DNA of 64,000 nt from Acidimicrobiales bacterium (GTDB taxonomy: Bacteria > Actinomycetota > Acidimicrobiia > Acidimicrobiales > Aldehydirespiratoraceae): assembly GCA_041394245.1 (NCBI GenBank), contig JAWKIR010000002.1, forward strand, positions 2,666,001-2,730,000, written 5' to 3'. The position numbers were made by a program, and so were the translations under genes. The notes under the pieces were generated by a model, which made no database searches, was not told where the DNA came from, and saw only the letters and a program-made list of their open reading frames with translations. Shown here in pieces: positions 1-8,879 of this stretch. Position 1 is the stretch's first letter. Every line of letters starts with the position of its first letter.

Positions 1-624
1 CTTTGGTGTCGGGCTGCGAGCGTTCAGGAGGAGTTGAGCGAACTGGCTGGCGATGCGGGTGTGGTCGACTCGGTCGGGTTCGAGCGAGGCTGCGATGAGT
101 GTGCCGTGTGCGGTCGTCATGATCAGCTGCGCCATGGCTTCGGGTTCGATCCAGGCGGGGAGGCTGGTGTTGGCCTGCTGCCGGCTGATCTCGCGAGCGA
201 GGACCTGTTCGATGTTGTGGAGGAGCGCGACGAGTGGGGCGCGGATCATCGCGCCCGTGGCGGCGCTGGTCACGGTTTGTAGATAGGCGCCGGCGGCGGT
301 GCGGTTGTCGGACAGGACCTGGTTCAGCAATTGGATCGAGCGCAGCAGCTTCGTGATGGCATCTGAGTCGGATTCGAGCTCGGCAAGTACGGGCTGGAGG
401 ATCGTTCCGGCCATGGCCAGCATCGCTTCGTCGACCAACTGCTGCTTTGATCCGAAGTAGTAGGTGATGGCTGCGAGATTCGCGCCCGCAGCATCTGCGA
501 TCGATCGGGAGGTGAGCGGCTCGACGCCGGCTTTGCTCAGGAGTCTCTGGGTCGCCTCGAGCAGGCGTTGCCTGACTTGGGCGTCGTCGCTTGTTTCAGC
601 TGCCCTGCGTTGACCTCCATTCAT
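1..624 (-). CDS. TetR-family transcriptional regulator (3' end beyond window)
   Basis: Reading the minus strand from ATG at 624 gives 208 codons with no stop before the window edge, so the C-terminus is missing here. The protein begins MNGGQRRAAE and carries a TetR helix-turn-helix at about residues 20-65 (LLEATQRLLSKAG, then TSRSIADAAGANLAAITYYFGSKQQLV). The remainder is the helical ligand-binding half. It is divergent from the small membrane protein starting at 644, and the two start codons are only 19 bp apart across a palindrome at 622-635, so it probably represses itself and that neighbour. The ligand cannot be told. The start is fixed because no other in-frame ATG lies before the HTH. 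Confidence 0.88.
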   Translation of the reverse strand, partial: MNGGQRRAAETSDDAQVRQRLLEATQRLLSKAGVEPLTSRSIADAAGANLAAITYYFGSKQQLVDEAMLAMAGTILQPVLAELESDSDAITKLLRSIQLLNQVLSDNRTAAGAYLQTVTSAATGAMIRAPLVALLHNIEQVLAREISRQQANTSLPAWIEPEAMAQLIMTTAHGTLIAASLEPDRVDHTRIASQFAQLLLNARSPTPK

Positions 625-637
625 ACAAATGTATGAT
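610..637 (+). promoter_or_regulatory. divergent promoter with TetR operator palindrome
   Basis: On the plus strand TTGACC (610-615) and TATGAT (632-637) are separated by 16 bp, and the ATG at 644 follows 6 nt after the -10, so the transcript is probably leaderless. A perfect inverted repeat, CATACA-AA-TGTATG (622-635), sits between and overlaps the -10. On the minus strand TATCAT (638-633) lies 8 nt before the TetR ATG at 624. One repressor dimer bound here would cover both promoters. Confidence 0.65.
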
Positions 638-643
638 ACTGGA

Positions 644-1099
644 ATGACGAGTCCAGCGGTGGGTGCCCAGATGGCGGGGCAGGTATCGCGGGCCGGCGAC
701 CGCTGGAACCTGGCGGCGATCGCCGCTGCGTTCGCGTTCGCGCTGGCCATCTCGCTCCTGCCGCTGGTCAGCGAGAGCTCCGACAGCGCCCAGTTCGAGC
801 CCGAGTCCATAGCGGAGGGCGAAAGCGTCGGTGCTGGCCCTGAGGTGGTGAGCGAGTCGACGAGGAGGTCGCTCCTGGAGACTGAAGGGGCGCGCATCGT
901 CGCAATCGCGCTCGTCCCGGCGCTTGTCGCTGCTGTGCCGATGCTGTGTCGACCTGCGGGCGTCCGGCGAAAGGCGAGGCTGGTGGCCAGCCTGGTCCTC
1001 GGCGTGGTCGCGGTTCTCGGGGCCGCGTCGGTTGGACTCTTCGTTGTGCCGACGCTGATCATGATGGTGGTCGCCACCTCGAGGAGTCCGGGTGACTGA
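644..1099 (+). CDS. small membrane protein of unknown function
   Basis: A 151-aa protein. One hydrophobic segment lies near residues 20-40 (LAAIAAAFAFALAISLLPLV). An acidic, probably extracytoplasmic loop follows at about 45-85 (FEPESIAEGESVGAG), and then two or three more hydrophobic segments (IVAIALVPALVAAVPML, LVASLVLGVVAVLGAASV, FVVPTLIMMVVA). I recognise no family. An in-frame ATG at 629 exists, but it overlaps the TATGAT -10 and the operator, so 644 is the better start. Its partner is the divergent TetR repressor. Its stop overlaps the first codons of the decayed gene that follows. Confidence 0.6.
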   Translation: MTSPAVGAQMAGQVSRAGDRWNLAAIAAAFAFALAISLLPLVSESSDSAQFEPESIAEGESVGAGPEVVSESTRRSLLETEGARIVAIALVPALVAAVPMLCRPAGVRRKARLVASLVLGVVAVLGAASVGLFVVPTLIMMVVATSRSPGD

Positions 1100-1665
1100 T
1101 CTGGGCGGGATCGCCGACGCCATTCGCGTGCGCCACCATGAACTCGTGGACACAATGCGTCACCGGTCGACTGCGGAATTCCTGGCGCCATCGCTGCTCC
1201 CTGACTGAAGTCGACTGACGATCGTCTGCCATCTCCGCAACGGAGCGGAGGCGTCGCGCTGGATGACAGAGCACACGCTTGCTGGAGAAGCGACTGCCTT
1301 CTATCCAGGCGCGCGAGCGGAGCAACGACCATCGACGCTTGTGCGTTGCCGATGCGCCTGCGGTGGTTGAGGAGTCGGCGACCGAGATCTGGTATCGCGA
1401 ACACCTCGATCTCGGGGAGCTGGCGATTCGGGACCGATGTGATCGACGCCGCCGTTCGTGTCGATGATGCTGGTCAAGTCGACGTGGAGGAAGGTCCCCC
1501 AACGTCCGCGGTCGCCTGCACGTTCGTGGGTCCCAGCGCTGAGATCCTTGCGGCGCTGCTCGGCCGCAGGTCGCTCGAACCCCTCACCATTGAAGGTGAC
1601 TCCAGCGCGGCCGTCGACTTCGCCGCAGCATTTCCGCCACCGGAGGGGTGCGGGGAACGCGGTCC
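1092..1665 (+). pseudogene. decayed mycothiol-dependent maleylpyruvate isomerase / DinB-family gene
   Basis: Homology-like segments run through all three plus frames. From GTG 1092 the frame reads VTDLGGIADAIRVRHHELVD and on to LLPD, then meets TGA at 1206-1208 exactly where the family has W (P-x-W before a VxHLxxxA helix). The same frame resumes with SRLTIVCHLRNGAEASRWM and AFYPGAR. A second frame (about 1320-1430) gives ATEIWYREHLDLGELA, like the RRxxEVxxHxxDLG helix. A third (about 1440-1660) gives CTFVGPSAEILAALLGRR and LTIEGDSSAAVDF, like the C-terminal domain of the family. One nonsense codon and two frameshifts make this a dead gene. The family is typical of mycothiol-using actinobacteria. 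The assignment rests on pattern recognition, not alignment. Confidence 0.55.
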
Positions 1666-2139
1666 GACAACCTGTCGGAGTGGCGGGGATCCCTATCACC
1701 GCCGTGAGGTTCGCTCGCTCGACCCCTGATCCACCTCACCGTGCTGGCGGCGTCATCCAGACGCGTCACTGTCCTCTCCGTCGATGGGCTGATCGCCGTG
1801 AGGTCGCCGACTGCAATGGGTCGGGCGTTGTTCCAGCGGGTTCGGTGTGGTCCGAGCCGATCACGGCCCCCTCTCGTTCGCCGATGCTTGCGCCAGCCGA
1901 GGTATCGAGCGACATAGGAACGAATCAATTCCTAATCAGGGCGGATTCGACGGGAGGGCCGAACACCCGCAGGCGTCAAGCGCTCGCCAGGAGGGATGCG
2001 ACTGTCGTGGATCGGGCAAGCACGCGCGTCTGCAACGAGGACAAGCGGACACGAGGAGCGGCCGGCACCACGCGCGCTACTGGCACCTCGGCAAGCAAAT
2101 CCCGGCCGACACCACGTTCGCCGGCAAGACCGGGCACAC
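1666..2139. other. intergenic, no supported gene
   Basis: Frames are open here only because of the GC content. No start with a ribosome-binding site and no recognisable protein motif was seen on either strand. The stretch separates the decayed gene from the convergent exporter operon. Confidence 0.5.
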
Positions 2140-2180
2140 GACCGGGCACGGACCTGGTCAGACCACATCCGTGCCCGGTC
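2140..2180 (-). terminator. strong hairpin downstream of the ABC permease
   Basis: A perfect 13-bp inverted repeat, GACCGGGCACGGA (2140-2152) and TCCGTGCCCGGTC (2168-2180), encloses a 15-nt loop. It lies 11 bp beyond the stop of the minus-strand permease gene. No U-tract follows, which is common in high-GC actinobacteria, so it may be an L-shaped terminator. Confidence 0.6.
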
Positions 2181-2191
2181 TGGGCTGTTCG

Positions 2192-4678
2192 TCAGTCGGC
2201 GCGGATGGCGTCGAGGACCTTGCGCCTGGCGGCTCGGTGGGCGGGGAGGGCGGCGGCGGCGGTGCCGGCGAGGATCGCTCCGATCGCCGTGCCGACCAGG
2301 GGCCCGATCGGGAGGACCGGATCGGCAAAGCCGTCGTCGGTCAACGTCCTCAGCAGGGCCCAGGTCCCACCGATGCCGAGGGCGGCACCGATCGCCGTGC
2401 CGAACAGGGCGATGACGATCGCCTCCAACCGGATCGAGCGGCGCAGCTGGCTGCGGCTCATGCCGACCGCCCGCAACACACCCAGCTCACGAGTGCGTTC
2501 GTGCACTGACAGTCCGATCGTGGTGGCGATGCCGAGCACGGCGATCACGATCGCCAAGCCGAGGAAGCCGAGCACGATCGTGAGCAAGGTGTCGAACGTG
2601 CCGGCGATGGCGTCGGAGAGCTCCGACACCGACTCGACCGTGGCGGTCGGCATCTGGTCGGTGATCGCCTCGACCGCTGCGATCGAGTCGTCGTCGCCGG
2701 CGTCGATGAAGAGGAGCTGGTCGAGACCGATGCCGTGCGCGGCGACGAGGTCGTACGGGGCGATGACCGGTTCGAGCGCGGCGCCCTCGTCGAGGACGAC
2801 ACCGATCGGGAGTTGCTCCGACGTGCCGTCGGCGAACGTGATGTCGATCGTGTCGCCGACGGACCAACCCTGGTCGGCGGCGAGCTGATCGCCGACCGCC
2901 AACGAGGTGGCGTCGATCGCACCGTCGACCACCTCGACGTCGAGGAAGCCATCGGCGGCGGCCAGGTCGAGGCCCGTCACGGCGGTGGTGTCACCATCGA
3001 TCGAGACGTCGGCGGTCTGCATCGGGAGGACGTCGACGCCGTCGATGTCGGCGAGGGCGGCGGCGAGTTCGGTCGGCATGCCCGGGCTCATCCCGAGTGG
3101 ACGCACGATCCGGTCGGCGACGAACACCTCCTCCACGTCGCCGCGCACCGTCTCCGACGCGGTGCTCGCGAACATGGCGGCACCGGCGACCAGCATCACG
3201 CCGATCGTGAGCGCCGACGCCGTGGCGGCTGACCGCTTCGAGTTGCGCCGGGCGTTCGCGGCGGCGAGTCGACCACTCGCACCGAACCAGCCGAGCGGCA
3301 CGGCGAGGGCCGCGACGACCGGGCGGACGAGCACGGGGCCGAGTGCCAGTGCACCGACGAAGGCGAGCGCCATGCCGTAGCCGACCGTCTTGGCGTTCCC
3401 GTCGGAACCGCCGACGAGCAGGAGCACGACACCGGCGACGGCGGCGACGAGGCCGACGACCGTGCGACGGATGGGGACACCCGCTGGTTCGGTCGACGCC
3501 TCGCGCATCGCCTCGACCGGGGCAACCGAGGCGCCACGACGAGCGGGCAGCAGGGCGGAGCCGATCGTCACGCCGACGCCGGTCGCCATCGACCAGACGA
3601 TCGTCCGGGTGGCGATGACGAGATCGGAGTCGGGGAACTCGAGACCGAAGGTTGCGAACAGCTCGGTCAGACCGGCGGCGACCCCGATGCCGGCGACGAC
3701 GCCCGCTGCAGCGGCGACCACTCCGAGCACGGCGGCCTCGATCACGACCGATCCGAGGACCTGACGGCGGCCGGCTCCGATCGCCCGCACCAGCGCGAGC
3801 TCCTTCGTCCGCTGCGCGATCGTCACCGTGAAGGTGTTGGCGATCGTGAACGCTCCGACGAACAGGGCGATGAAGCCGAACACCAGCAGGATCGTGCGGA
3901 TGAGGTCGACGGCGCGGTCGACGTCGGCCTGCTGCTCGTCGATCATGCCCTGGCCGGTGACGATGCTCTGGTCGGGCAGCACGAGCGAGGCGCTGGCGGC
4001 CAGCGCGTCGGGCGTGACCGAACCGTCGCCGCGGGCGATCACCCAGTCGGTCTGGCCCAACTCGGTGATGCGGCCTTCGGCGTCGGCGTCGGTGAAGTGG
4101 ACGAACCCGGTGCTACCGAACGCCGAACCACCAGACAGCTGGGTGAGGCCGACGACGGTGAACGTCTCGCGGCCGCGCACGGTCAACAGGTCGACCGGGT
4201 CACCGATCGCGACGTCGGCCAGGTCGGCGGTGTTGTCGCCGAGTGCGACCTCACCGGGGGCCGACGGTGCACGACCGTCGACGACCTCGTACAACGCGAG
4301 TACATCGTCGTCGATCCAGTTCAACCCGACGCTCTGCATCACGTCGATCGTCGAACCGTCGGCGCCGATCACCTCGGTGTAGCCCTCCGCATAGGGAGCG
4401 GCGGCAGCGACGCCCGGGAGCCCGGCGATCGTGTCGAGCGTGTCGAGGGGGATCTCGGCGCGGGCGGTGAGCGGGTCGTCGGGGTCGAGGCGGTGACCGC
4501 GTACGACCACGTCGACGCCGTCGGCGACGCCCTCGATCGCGGTGCCGTACGACGCCGACATGGTGTCGGCGAGGATCATCGTCCCCGCCGTGAAGGCGAC
4601 GCCGAGGACGATGGCGACCGCCGTGGTGATGAATCGCAGCTTCTTGGCGAGCAGCGATCGGATGGAGAGGCGCAACAT
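2192..4678 (-). CDS. ABC transporter permease, FtsX/MacB type
   Basis: An 828-aa membrane protein with two FtsX-type halves. TM1 is at about 12-36 (FITTAVAIVLGVAFTAGTMILA), followed by a large extracytoplasmic domain to about 255. Three TM helices follow (IRTILLVFGFIALFVGAF and others), then a second unit with its own extracytoplasmic domain at about 520-690 and three final helices (TLLTIVLGFLGLAIVIAVLGIATTIGLS). Motifs such as RTKELALVRAIGAGRRQV and RTRELGVLRAVGMSRSQL are the conserved coupling loops of this family. It follows the ATPase by 28 bp, with AAGGGA upstream of its ATG. It is probably an exporter of lipids, peptides or drugs, or a mechanotransmission transporter; the substrate is unknown. 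Confidence 0.92.
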   Translation of the reverse strand: MLRLSIRSLLAKKLRFITTAVAIVLGVAFTAGTMILADTMSASYGTAIEGVADGVDVVVRGHRLDPDDPLTARAEIPLDTLDTIAGLPGVAAAAPYAEGYTEVIGADGSTIDVMQSVGLNWIDDDVLALYEVVDGRAPSAPGEVALGDNTADLADVAIGDPVDLLTVRGRETFTVVGLTQLSGGSAFGSTGFVHFTDADAEGRITELGQTDWVIARGDGSVTPDALAASASLVLPDQSIVTGQGMIDEQQADVDRAVDLIRTILLVFGFIALFVGAFTIANTFTVTIAQRTKELALVRAIGAGRRQVLGSVVIEAAVLGVVAAAAGVVAGIGVAAGLTELFATFGLEFPDSDLVIATRTIVWSMATGVGVTIGSALLPARRGASVAPVEAMREASTEPAGVPIRRTVVGLVAAVAGVVLLLVGGSDGNAKTVGYGMALAFVGALALGPVLVRPVVAALAVPLGWFGASGRLAAANARRNSKRSAATASALTIGVMLVAGAAMFASTASETVRGDVEEVFVADRIVRPLGMSPGMPTELAAALADIDGVDVLPMQTADVSIDGDTTAVTGLDLAAADGFLDVEVVDGAIDATSLAVGDQLAADQGWSVGDTIDITFADGTSEQLPIGVVLDEGAALEPVIAPYDLVAAHGIGLDQLLFIDAGDDDSIAAVEAITDQMPTATVESVSELSDAIAGTFDTLLTIVLGFLGLAIVIAVLGIATTIGLSVHERTRELGVLRAVGMSRSQLRRSIRLEAIVIALFGTAIGAALGIGGTWALLRTLTDDGFADPVLPIGPLVGTAIGAILAGTAAAALPAHRAARRKVLDAIRAD

Positions 4679-4706
4679 GGCGTGTCCCTTCGTGGAGGTC
4701 GGCGGG

Positions 4707-5489
4707 TCAGTACTCGAACCGCTTCATGCGGTCGAGCACCGAGTCGGGCGTGGGCGAGAACATCTCGTCGACGATGCGACCGTCGGCGAGGAAGACGATC
4801 CGGTCGGCGTACGACGCGGCGATTGGATCGTGGGTGACCATCACGACGGTCTGGTCGAGCTCGCGCACCGCGGTGCGCAGGAACGACAGGACCTCGGCGC
4901 CGGCGCGGCTGTCGAGGTTGCCGGTCGGCTCGTCACCGAACACGATCTCGGGTCGGCTGACGAGCGCACGGGCCACGGCGACGCGCTGCTGCTGGCCACC
5001 CGACAGCTCGGTCGGGCGATGGCGGAGACGCTCCCCCATGCCGACGGTCGACACGACGTGGTCGAGCCAGTCGGCGTCGACCCTGCGGCCGGCGAGATCG
5101 AGCGGCAGCAGGATGTTCTCCCGGGCCGTCAGGGTCGGCACCAGGTTGAACGACTGGAAGATGAAGCCGATCTTGTCGCGACGCATGCGGGTCAGCTGCT
5201 TGTCGTTCAGCGACGACAGCTCGACGCCGCCGATGGCGACCGAGCCGGACGTCAGCGTGTCGAGGCCGGCGACGGTCTGCATGAGGGTCGACTTGCCCGA
5301 CCCGGACGGGCCCATGATGGCGGTGAAGCGGTTGCGCTCGAAGCCGACGGTCACGCCGGCGAGAGCGTGGACGGCGGCGTCGCCGCGGCCGTAGGTCTTG
5401 ACCGCGTCGGTCGCACTCGCAGCGAAGCCGTCGGGGGCAGTCGCGATCCGGGGCGGGGCGAAGGTCGTGGGTTCGGTGGTGATGGTCAT
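4707..5489 (-). CDS. ABC transporter ATP-binding protein (LolD/MacB-like)
   Basis: A 260-aa ATPase with Walker A GPSGSGKST (about 58-66), Q-loop FQSFNLVPTLTA, signature LSGGQQQR (about 162), Walker B IVFGDEPTGNLDS and H-loop VTHD. This is the MacB/LolD class that pairs with FtsX-type permeases, here encoded by the next gene. AGGAG lies 7 nt before the ATG. It sits in a three-gene minus-strand operon behind a DUF4386-like membrane protein, divergent from a two-component system at 6447-8329 that probably controls it. Confidence 0.95.
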   Translation of the reverse strand: MTITTEPTTFAPPRIATAPDGFAASATDAVKTYGRGDAAVHALAGVTVGFERNRFTAIMGPSGSGKSTLMQTVAGLDTLTSGSVAIGGVELSSLNDKQLTRMRRDKIGFIFQSFNLVPTLTARENILLPLDLAGRRVDADWLDHVVSTVGMGERLRHRPTELSGGQQQRVAVARALVSRPEIVFGDEPTGNLDSRAGAEVLSFLRTAVRELDQTVVMVTHDPIAASYADRIVFLADGRIVDEMFSPTPDSVLDRMKRFEY

Positions 5490-5532
5490 GGCGGACTCCT
5501 GTGTGTCGTGGGTGGTTCGTGGGTTGGTGAGG

Positions 5533-6270
5533 TCAGGTGGTGCGGTTGCGGAGGAGGGCGGCGCCGATCCAGACGAACCAGGCGATCGAGCCGAGGCCGA
5601 ACACCATCTCGGCGGCTTCGAAGCCGGGGGCGAGGGTGGCCAGGCCGGCCACTGCCGTCGCCACGCCGAGCCAGTTCAGGGCCTTCGGGAGGGTGCCCGA
5701 GGCGAGGGCGGCCAGGCTGATCAGGCCGATCCACAGTCCGCCGAGCAGCTCGTTGCCGCCGCCGAGGCCGTTGGTGACGGCGTCGATCGACGACCACACG
5801 GCGGGGGCGTCACCCGGGTGCGAGCCGGCCAGGTCGGCGACGACCTCGATCCCGATGTTCTCGATCATCCCGGTGGCGAACATCAGGCCCGCCCAGATCA
5901 ACCCGAAGGCGGTGGCCGTCGTGGCCAGCATCGGCGTGGCCGGTGCGAGTCGCCGGTGGAGGGCGAGCGCGAGCGGCACCAGGGCGATGCCGAACACGAG
6001 GAAGATGACGAGGTACCAGACGAACAGCGAGCCCTGGTGGGCGACGAGGAAGTCGACCGACTCGGCCGGGCTCGGATCGCCCGTCGTGTAGTCGGACATG
6101 CCCGTGGCGAACATGACGATGCCGAACACGAAGGTGAGGGCGGCGACGACGGCGGCGGCGCCACCGATGCGGCTGCTCCGGTCGTCGGTGGAGGTGGTCG
6201 TGACGGGCTGACGGGTAGTGATGCTCATGGTGCGGTGCTTTCTGTGGGCGTGGGTCGGTGTCGAGTGCAT
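5533..6270 (-). CDS. DUF4386-like multi-pass membrane protein
   Basis: About 245 aa with six to seven hydrophobic helices, among them AAVVAALTFVFGIVMFATGM, LFVWYLVIFLVFGIALVPLAL and AFGLIWAGLMFATGM. The layout and the FVVWxLxxFxFG-like segments resemble DUF4386. I place the start at ATG 6270 because AAAGGAG lies 5 nt upstream; an internal in-frame ATG at 6228 has no such site. It is the first gene of the operon with the ABC ATPase and permease, 43 bp before the ATPase. It may be an accessory of the transporter or part of a membrane-stress response. Confidence 0.7.
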   Translation of the reverse strand: MHSTPTHAHRKHRTMSITTRQPVTTTSTDDRSSRIGGAAAVVAALTFVFGIVMFATGMSDYTTGDPSPAESVDFLVAHQGSLFVWYLVIFLVFGIALVPLALALHRRLAPATPMLATTATAFGLIWAGLMFATGMIENIGIEVVADLAGSHPGDAPAVWSSIDAVTNGLGGGNELLGGLWIGLISLAALASGTLPKALNWLGVATAVAGLATLAPGFEAAEMVFGLGSIAWFVWIGAALLRNRTT

Positions 6271-6432
6271 CGGGGCTCCTTTGGAAACGAGTCGGACGTG
6301 CTGTCCGATCGACGACCACTCTCCTCGTCGACCCCCGTCGCGGTCGTCCCTCCCCGGGGCGGTCGCGAACCGTGCCCCGTGGGGTGACGCCGGGTCCCCC
6401 CACGGGGGGACGACCGCCCGACGGACGACCGG

Positions 6433-6438
6433 TACTGT
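6433..6438 (+). promoter_or_regulatory. -10 element of the sensor kinase gene
   Basis: TACTGT ends 8 nt before GTG 6447 and 11 nt before ATG 6450, the two possible start codons. This spacing fits a leaderless transcript beginning at the GTG. No convincing -35 was seen. Confidence 0.35.
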
Positions 6439-6449
6439 CGACCCACGTG

Positions 6450-7640
6450 ATGACGTCGTTCGCTCCCGACCGCACCCCGAATCGCGCCCCGATCTGGTTC
6501 GTGGCCGACGCCTGCGGGGCGCTGACACTCGGGTTCGTCACGGTCGTCCAGATGACCCGGCCCGATGCCGTCGACGAGTTCGGCGCCGTCGGCTTCCCCG
6601 GCTGGTTCCTCGTCATGGCGCCGGCCGCGCTGATCGTCGTCCGGCGTCTCGCCCCACTCACCGTGCTCGCGGCAGCGATCGGCATCTACCTCGTCGCCGC
6701 CTTCGACTACGGCGAGGGCAACGGGACGCTCGCACTGGTACCGCTCGCGTACACGGTGGCGCTCACCCGACCGCCACGGGTGTCCGCGACGATCCTCGCG
6801 ATCGGGTTGCTCGCCGTGTGGCCGATCACCTTCTACGGGCCCGGGGAGATCGACGCGTTCGACGGCGGCGCCCGATTCGTGTTCGTCATGTTCTTCCTGA
6901 TCGGCTGGGCGTTCGGGAGTCAGGTCCGTGCATCGCACGAACGCCAGGCGGCCCTCGCCGAACACGCCGCGGCGACCCAGGCGGCGGTCGATGCCGTCGC
7001 TCGCCAGGCGGTCGCGGAGGAGCGCAACCGGATCGCTCGCGAGCTGCACGACGCCGTCGGCCACAGCGTGAACGTGATGGTGATGCAGGCCGGCGCCGCC
7101 CGCCTCGCCACCCAGGACGAACGGGCCGTCGCGTCGCTGCGCGAGATCGAGCGGGTCGGACGGCTCGCACTCGGTGACCTCGACCGCATGCTCGGCCTCC
7201 TGCACGCCACCGACGACGCCGCACCGCTCGAACCCGCCTACGGCCTGGCCGACATCGGCCGACTCGTCGAGGGCATCCGAGCCGCCGGCGCCGACATCGA
7301 GTTCGTGGACGGGTGCCCGCCCGAACTCGACCGGACCGTCGAGCACACCACCAGCGCCACTGCGTACCGCATCGTTCAGGAGGCACTGACCAACGCCGTC
7401 AAGCACGCCGGCCCGGCCCACATCGAGGTCACACTCCGGTGCGACGACCGGGAGCTGATCGTGCAGGTGATCGACGACGGGCGCGGCGCCGCCGCCACGG
7501 CGACGGGCGGTGGTGGGCGCGGACTGATCGGGATGCGCGAGCGCGTTGAACTGTTGGGCGGCCGACTCACGACCGGGCCGCGGGCCGGCGGCGGCTACCG
7601 CGTCGAGGCACACATCCCGCGGGCAGAGGACGACCGATGA
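6450..7640 (+). CDS. DesK/NarL-type sensor histidine kinase
   Basis: A 396-aa kinase (one more residue if GTG 6447 is used). The N-terminal ~155 residues carry five or six TM helices without a large sensory loop, so it probably senses the membrane itself. A short coiled linker (SHERQAALAEHAAATQAAVDAVAR) leads into HisKA_3, with the phospho-acceptor His in RIARELHDAVGHSVNVM (about residue 198). The HATPase domain shows TNAVKHAG (N box) and GRGLIGMRERVELLGG (G2 box). It overlaps the response regulator by ATGA and faces the FtsX exporter operon. That layout matches known kinase/regulator/exporter modules that respond to membrane-active compounds. Confidence 0.9.
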   Translation: MTSFAPDRTPNRAPIWFVADACGALTLGFVTVVQMTRPDAVDEFGAVGFPGWFLVMAPAALIVVRRLAPLTVLAAAIGIYLVAAFDYGEGNGTLALVPLAYTVALTRPPRVSATILAIGLLAVWPITFYGPGEIDAFDGGARFVFVMFFLIGWAFGSQVRASHERQAALAEHAAATQAAVDAVARQAVAEERNRIARELHDAVGHSVNVMVMQAGAARLATQDERAVASLREIERVGRLALGDLDRMLGLLHATDDAAPLEPAYGLADIGRLVEGIRAAGADIEFVDGCPPELDRTVEHTTSATAYRIVQEALTNAVKHAGPAHIEVTLRCDDRELIVQVIDDGRGAAATATGGGGRGLIGMRERVELLGGRLTTGPRAGGGYRVEAHIPRAEDDR

Positions 7641-8329
7641 CCGTCCGAGTGCTGATCGTCGACGACGACGTCCTGGTCCGCGCCGGCTTGCGGATGATGA
7701 TCGAGACCCAGGACGACCTCGAGGTCGTCGGTGAGGCGGGCGACGGCAACGCCGCGATCGAACTCGCCGGGTCGTTGGAGCCCGACGTCGTCCTGATGGA
7801 CATCCGCATGCCGGGCATGGACGGGCTGGAGGCGACGAGGCGGATCGTCGGCGAGTTGGCCACCGACGCCGACAAGCCGGATGGGACTCGGGTACTCGTC
7901 CTCACCACGTTCGAACTCGACGAGTACGTGTACGACGCGGTTCGCGCCGGCGCCAGCGGGTTCCTGCTCAAGCGAACCCCGCCCGAAGACTTGCTCGCCG
8001 GGATCCGCGTCGTCGCCGGCGGAGACGCGCTACTGGCGCCGTCGGTGACACGCCGGCTGATGCGCGAGTTCTCGCGAGCGACCGCAGACGGGCCGACTCC
8101 GACCGACGTCAGCAACCGCGAACTCGACCGGCTCACCGACCGCGAACGCGAGGTGCTGGTACTGATCGCGCAGGGCCTGTCGAACAAGGAGATCGCTGCC
8201 GAGCTGATCGTCGGCGAGAGCACGGTGAAGACCCACGTCAAACGGATCCTGATGAAGCTCGCGTTGCGCGACCGTGTCCACGCCGTGGTCTACGCCTACG
8301 AAACCGGCCTCCTCGAACCCGGCGGCTGA
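7637..8329 (+). CDS. NarL/LuxR-family response regulator
   Basis: 230 aa. The receiver domain has acidic pocket VDDD (about 8-11), phospho-acceptor Asp in VVLMDIRMPGMDG (about 54), the Thr of VLVLTTFE and the Lys of FLLKRTP. The LuxR-type HTH at about 160-220 reads LTDREREVLVLIAQGLSNKEIAAELIVGESTVKTHVKRI. A short insertion (ELATDADKPDGT) lies between alpha-3 and beta-4. It is translationally coupled to the kinase through ATGA. The likely target is the divergent exporter operon at 2192-6270. Confidence 0.93.
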   Translation: MTVRVLIVDDDVLVRAGLRMMIETQDDLEVVGEAGDGNAAIELAGSLEPDVVLMDIRMPGMDGLEATRRIVGELATDADKPDGTRVLVLTTFELDEYVYDAVRAGASGFLLKRTPPEDLLAGIRVVAGGDALLAPSVTRRLMREFSRATADGPTPTDVSNRELDRLTDREREVLVLIAQGLSNKEIAAELIVGESTVKTHVKRILMKLALRDRVHAVVYAYETGLLEPGG

Positions 8330-8489
8330 AGCGGACCGTCGCCACCTCGCACCCCGCCGGGTTACGTGCTGCAGGTGACGGGCGAGGTGGTCTGTACCCA
8401 AGTTCGGCGGGCGTCGCGATGTCGTCGCCGGAGCGGTGCTCGGCGTCGAGAACGTGCCGGATGTCTCGCGAACGGCCACGAGCGTTGGC

Positions 8490-8824
8490 CCGATGTCATC
8501 CGCACCGTCGTCGAACCAGCCGAGTCCGCCGTCATCGCAGGGCATGCAGCAGGAAGTCACATGATTGAAGGGGGCGGAGTCGGGTTCGTCCCGCCGCTGA
8601 TCACACCGGACAGCTACGACCGTCTTGATGCAGTCAGCACAGAGGACGCCTTTGCCGCCGCACGCACACTCGCCCGAGTCGAGGGCGTCTGGACTGGTCC
8701 GAGCGGCGGAGCCAGCATCCTTGCCGCAACCCGTCTTGCACAGGAGCTCGGCCCTGGACACCGTGTCGTGACGCTTCAGCCGGACTCCGGGCTCAAGTAC
8801 TTGAGCGGCGATCTCTATCGGTGA
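8490..8824 (+). pseudogene. cysteine synthase C-terminal remnant
   Basis: The open frame ending at 8824 reads RTVVEPAESAVIAGHAAGSHMIEGGGVGFVPPLI, then VSTEDAFAAARTLARVEGVWTGPSGGASILAA and VTLQPDSGLKYLSGDLY. This is the C-terminal third of a CysK/CysM-type PLP enzyme (the G-H-x-I-x-G-I-G and V-x-x-P-D-x-G-x-x-Y-L motifs). The PLP-lysine half and most of the cofactor-binding domain are absent, and upstream residues in the same frame do not resemble the family. It cannot be an active synthase. It is probably debris of a deletion. Confidence 0.65.
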
Positions 8825-8879
8825 AACTCCCTGCGTAGGTGCCAGTTCGGCGGGTTGGCGAGGAGAGTCCGGGTCATGG

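Noticed and set aside
1458..2888. A 476-codon plus-strand open frame across the decayed gene and the end of the permease gene
   Set aside because: It overlaps the well-supported permease on the other strand and has random Ser/Arg/Pro composition.
5533..6528. Longest possible start (6528) for the DUF4386-like gene
   Set aside because: The extra residues are Arg/Pro-rich shadow of the divergent promoter region; AAAGGAG before ATG 6270 supports the shorter form.
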